In this document: positions 63,301 to 64,000 of the stretch, piece after piece
How positions within the stretch are numbered: the stretch's first letter is position 1
How the letters are laid out: every line of letters begins with the position of its first letter
Program-made: the position numbers and the translations under genes
Assembly (NCBI RefSeq): GCF_000153125.2
Contig: NZ_CM002299.1
Location: 930,809-994,808 of the forward strand
Reading direction: 5' to 3'
Length of the DNA stretch: 64,000 nucleotides
DNA from: Congregibacter litoralis KT71
Lineage (GTDB): Bacteria > Pseudomonadota > Gammaproteobacteria > Pseudomonadales > Halieaceae
The notes under the pieces: model-generated
What the model saw: the letters and a program-made list of their open reading frames with translations, nothing else
The model's database searches: none
Told to the model about the DNA's origin: nothing

Positions 63301-64000
63301 GGTGGTGGTCTGTCCAAGGGCACCAAGCTGACCGCTGAAGTGCTCGAAGGTCTCGATCGTGAGCAGTGGTTCAAGCTCAAGCTTGATAACCCGGAGCTCA
63401 ACGAAGCCCTGGCTTCCGCGCAAAACCAGCTTGAGGAGCAGAACAAGCATCTCGAGGAGCGTTTTGAAGACAAGAAGAACAAGCTCCAGAGCGGTGATGA
63501 TCTGGCGCCGGGCGTCCTGAAGATCGTCAAGGTTTACCTCGCCGTGAAGCGTCGTATTCAGCCGGGTGACAAGATGGCCGGCCGTCACGGTAACAAGGGT
63601 GTGATCTCCGTGATCATGCCGGTGGAGGATATGCCCTACGATGAAAACGGTGAGCCCGTGGACATCGTGCTCAACCCTCTGGGTGTTCCCTCGCGCATGA
63701 ACGTCGGACAGATTCTGGAGACTCACCTGGGTATGGCGGCTCGCGGTCTTGGAGACAAGATCAACGAGATGCTTGAGGAGCAGCGCAAAACCGCTGACAT
63801 CCGCAAGTTCCTCGAGAGCATCTATAACAACGGTGCTGGCCGGGCTGCCGACATTAAAGGTCTGAAAGACAATGAAGTCATGGATCTGGCGAAAAATCTG
63901 AGAGCCGGTGTGCCCATGGCGACGCCGGCCTTTGATGGCGCTGCCGAAGAGTCTATCAAGGCCCTCCTGGAGCTGGCCGGGCTGGATCGCAGCGGTCAGG
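60328..64000 (+). CDS. rpoB: DNA-directed RNA polymerase beta subunit, 5' part
   Basis: The catalytic beta subunit; about 1224 codons are in the window and the gene continues beyond base 64000. It starts [16 protein letters not shown]. The rifampicin-binding region (residues about 512-542) reads [31 protein letters not shown], with the sensitive-type residues at the usual resistance positions. Later, GEMPEDMPY-like active-site sequence ([17 protein letters not shown]) and [12 protein letters not shown], the conserved active-site lysine region, are present. ATG 60328 has GGGGAG just upstream. rpoC presumably follows. Confidence 0.98.
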   Translation, partial: MPYSYTEKKRIRKDFGTMPTVMDVPYLLAIQLDSYRKFTQQGVSLEERLDYGLHAAFKSVFPIVSYSGNAALEYVDYRLGTPVFDVSECQLRGVTYSCSLRVKVRLIIYDKESSNKTIKDIKEQEVYMGEIPLMTDNGTFVINGTERVIVSQLHRSPGVFFDHDKGKTHSSGKLLYSARIIPYRGSWLDFEFDPKDMVFARIDRRRKLPATILLRALGYESEEILSMFYDFNVFTVDADGGYNMELIPERLRGDVAAFDIMIGKKVIVEQGRRITARHIRELEKAGATELPVPPEYLHGRALAKNIVDEKSGEVLFECNTEVNEEVLSQLAEAKITAIETLYTNELDCGPFISHTLRQDSTRNELEALVEIYRMMRPGEPPTKESAENLFQNLFFSPDRYDLSGVGRMKFNRRLGREEIVGEGTLSREDIVDVLQTLVGIRNGKGMVDDIDHLGNRRIRSVGEMAENQFRVGLVRVERAVKERLSMAESEGLMPQDLINAKPVSAAVKEFFGSSQLSQFMDQNNPLSEVTHKRRVSALGPGGLTRERAGFEVRDVHPTHYGRVCPIETPEGPNIGLINSLAVYARTNEYGFLESPYRKVIDGVVTDEIEYLSAINEAEHVIAQASAELDSKNRFVDDLIAVRHLNEFTVMDPERIDYMDVSPQQIVSVAAALIPFLEHDDANRALMGSNMQRQAVPTLRSEKPLVGTGMERFVAADSGVCVVAKRPGFIDSVDASRIVVRVDDSEVGAGEAPVDIYNLTKYTRSNQNTCINQRPIVSRGDTVARGDILADGPSIDLGELALGQNMRIAFMPWNGYNFEDSILVSERVVKEDRFTTIHIQELTCIARDTKLGSEEISGDIPNVGEGALSNLDESGIVYIGAEVDAGDILVGKVTPKGETQLTPEEKLLRAIFGEKASDVKDTSLRVPSSTKGTVIDVQVFTRDGLEKDARAKHIEKTQLDEYRKDLKEEFRIYEEATFSWLGNLISGAKTVSGGGLSKGTKLTAEVLEGLDREQWFKLKLDNPELNEALASAQNQLEEQNKHLEERFEDKKNKLQSGDDLAPGVLKIVKVYLAVKRRIQPGDKMAGRHGNKGVISVIMPVEDMPYDENGEPVDIVLNPLGVPSRMNVGQILETHLGMAARGLGDKINEMLEEQRKTADIRKFLESIYNNGAGRAADIKGLKDNEVMDLAKNLRAGVPMATPAFDGAAEESIKALLELAGLDRSGQ

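Overview
The window looks like a chromosomal segment of a marine gammaproteobacterium. The gene orders rlmB-rpsF-rpsR-rplI-dnaB, nrdR-ribD-ribE-ribB-ribH-nusB-thiL-pgpA and tRNA-tuf-tRNA-secE-nusG-rplK-A-J-L-rpoB are typical of that class. The liuRABCDE operon, the many Tat and TonB proteins and the moderately high GC suggest the Halieaceae/OM60 (NOR5) neighbourhood. That family-level placement is inference from gene content, not a search result.

Layout: 0-4.3 kb holds the end of rlmB, rpsF-rpsR-DUF2232-rplI with two terminators, and dnaB. 4.3-6.7 kb (minus strand) is an operon of a DnaT-like protein, a phage-lambda-P-like protein and a polysaccharide deacetylase, wedged between dnaB and radA. 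8.2-11.2 kb carries a membrane-anchored parvulin, a PilZ protein and ettA. 11.3-20.1 kb is glyA, nrdR, the riboflavin genes, nusB, thiL, pgpA, a retropepsin-like protease and a separate ribA. 20.1-24.1 kb is an isoprenoid block (dxs, xseB, ispA) behind a degenerate SGNH-like protein. 24.2-34.1 kb holds a GGDEF cyclase, a five-gene overlapping chain (yrfG, hslR and three surface-polysaccharide genes), cysQ, an AGMO-like hydroxylase and a cation/proton antiporter. 34.2-41.2 kb is the leucine/isovalerate degradation operon with its MerR regulator LiuR and a perfect 18-bp operator-like palindrome. birA-coaX follow.

43.0-52.6 kb is the accessory part. It replaces what is usually a short gap between coaX and the tRNA-Thr(TGT)-Tyr-Gly-Thr-tuf cluster. 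It begins with a decayed promoter-plus-tRNA-Thr relic just after coaX and ends at the intact tRNA-Thr(TGT). Between them lie a TonB-dependent receptor, a TauE/SafE permease and four predicted Tat-exported proteins: a class V PLP enzyme, a D-amino-acid-oxidase-type flavoprotein, a HisC-like aminotransferase and a DJ-1/isonitrile-hydratase-like protein. The flavoprotein appears circularly permuted: the segment that forms the C-terminus of classical D-amino acid oxidases sits in front of its FAD-binding motif. The cluster reads as an uptake system with cell-surface or periplasmic amino-acid chemistry and is the best candidate for an undescribed system here. An IS481-type element (52.7-54.0 kb) separates tRNA-Thr(TGT) from tRNA-Tyr.

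54.2-64.0 kb is the translation/transcription core: four tRNAs, tuf, secE, nusG, rplKAJL with structured leaders, an attenuator-like terminator, and rpoB running off the window. Start codons were chosen by family alignment from memory and by ribosome-binding sites; all functional calls rest on recognisable motifs and synteny, without database searches.
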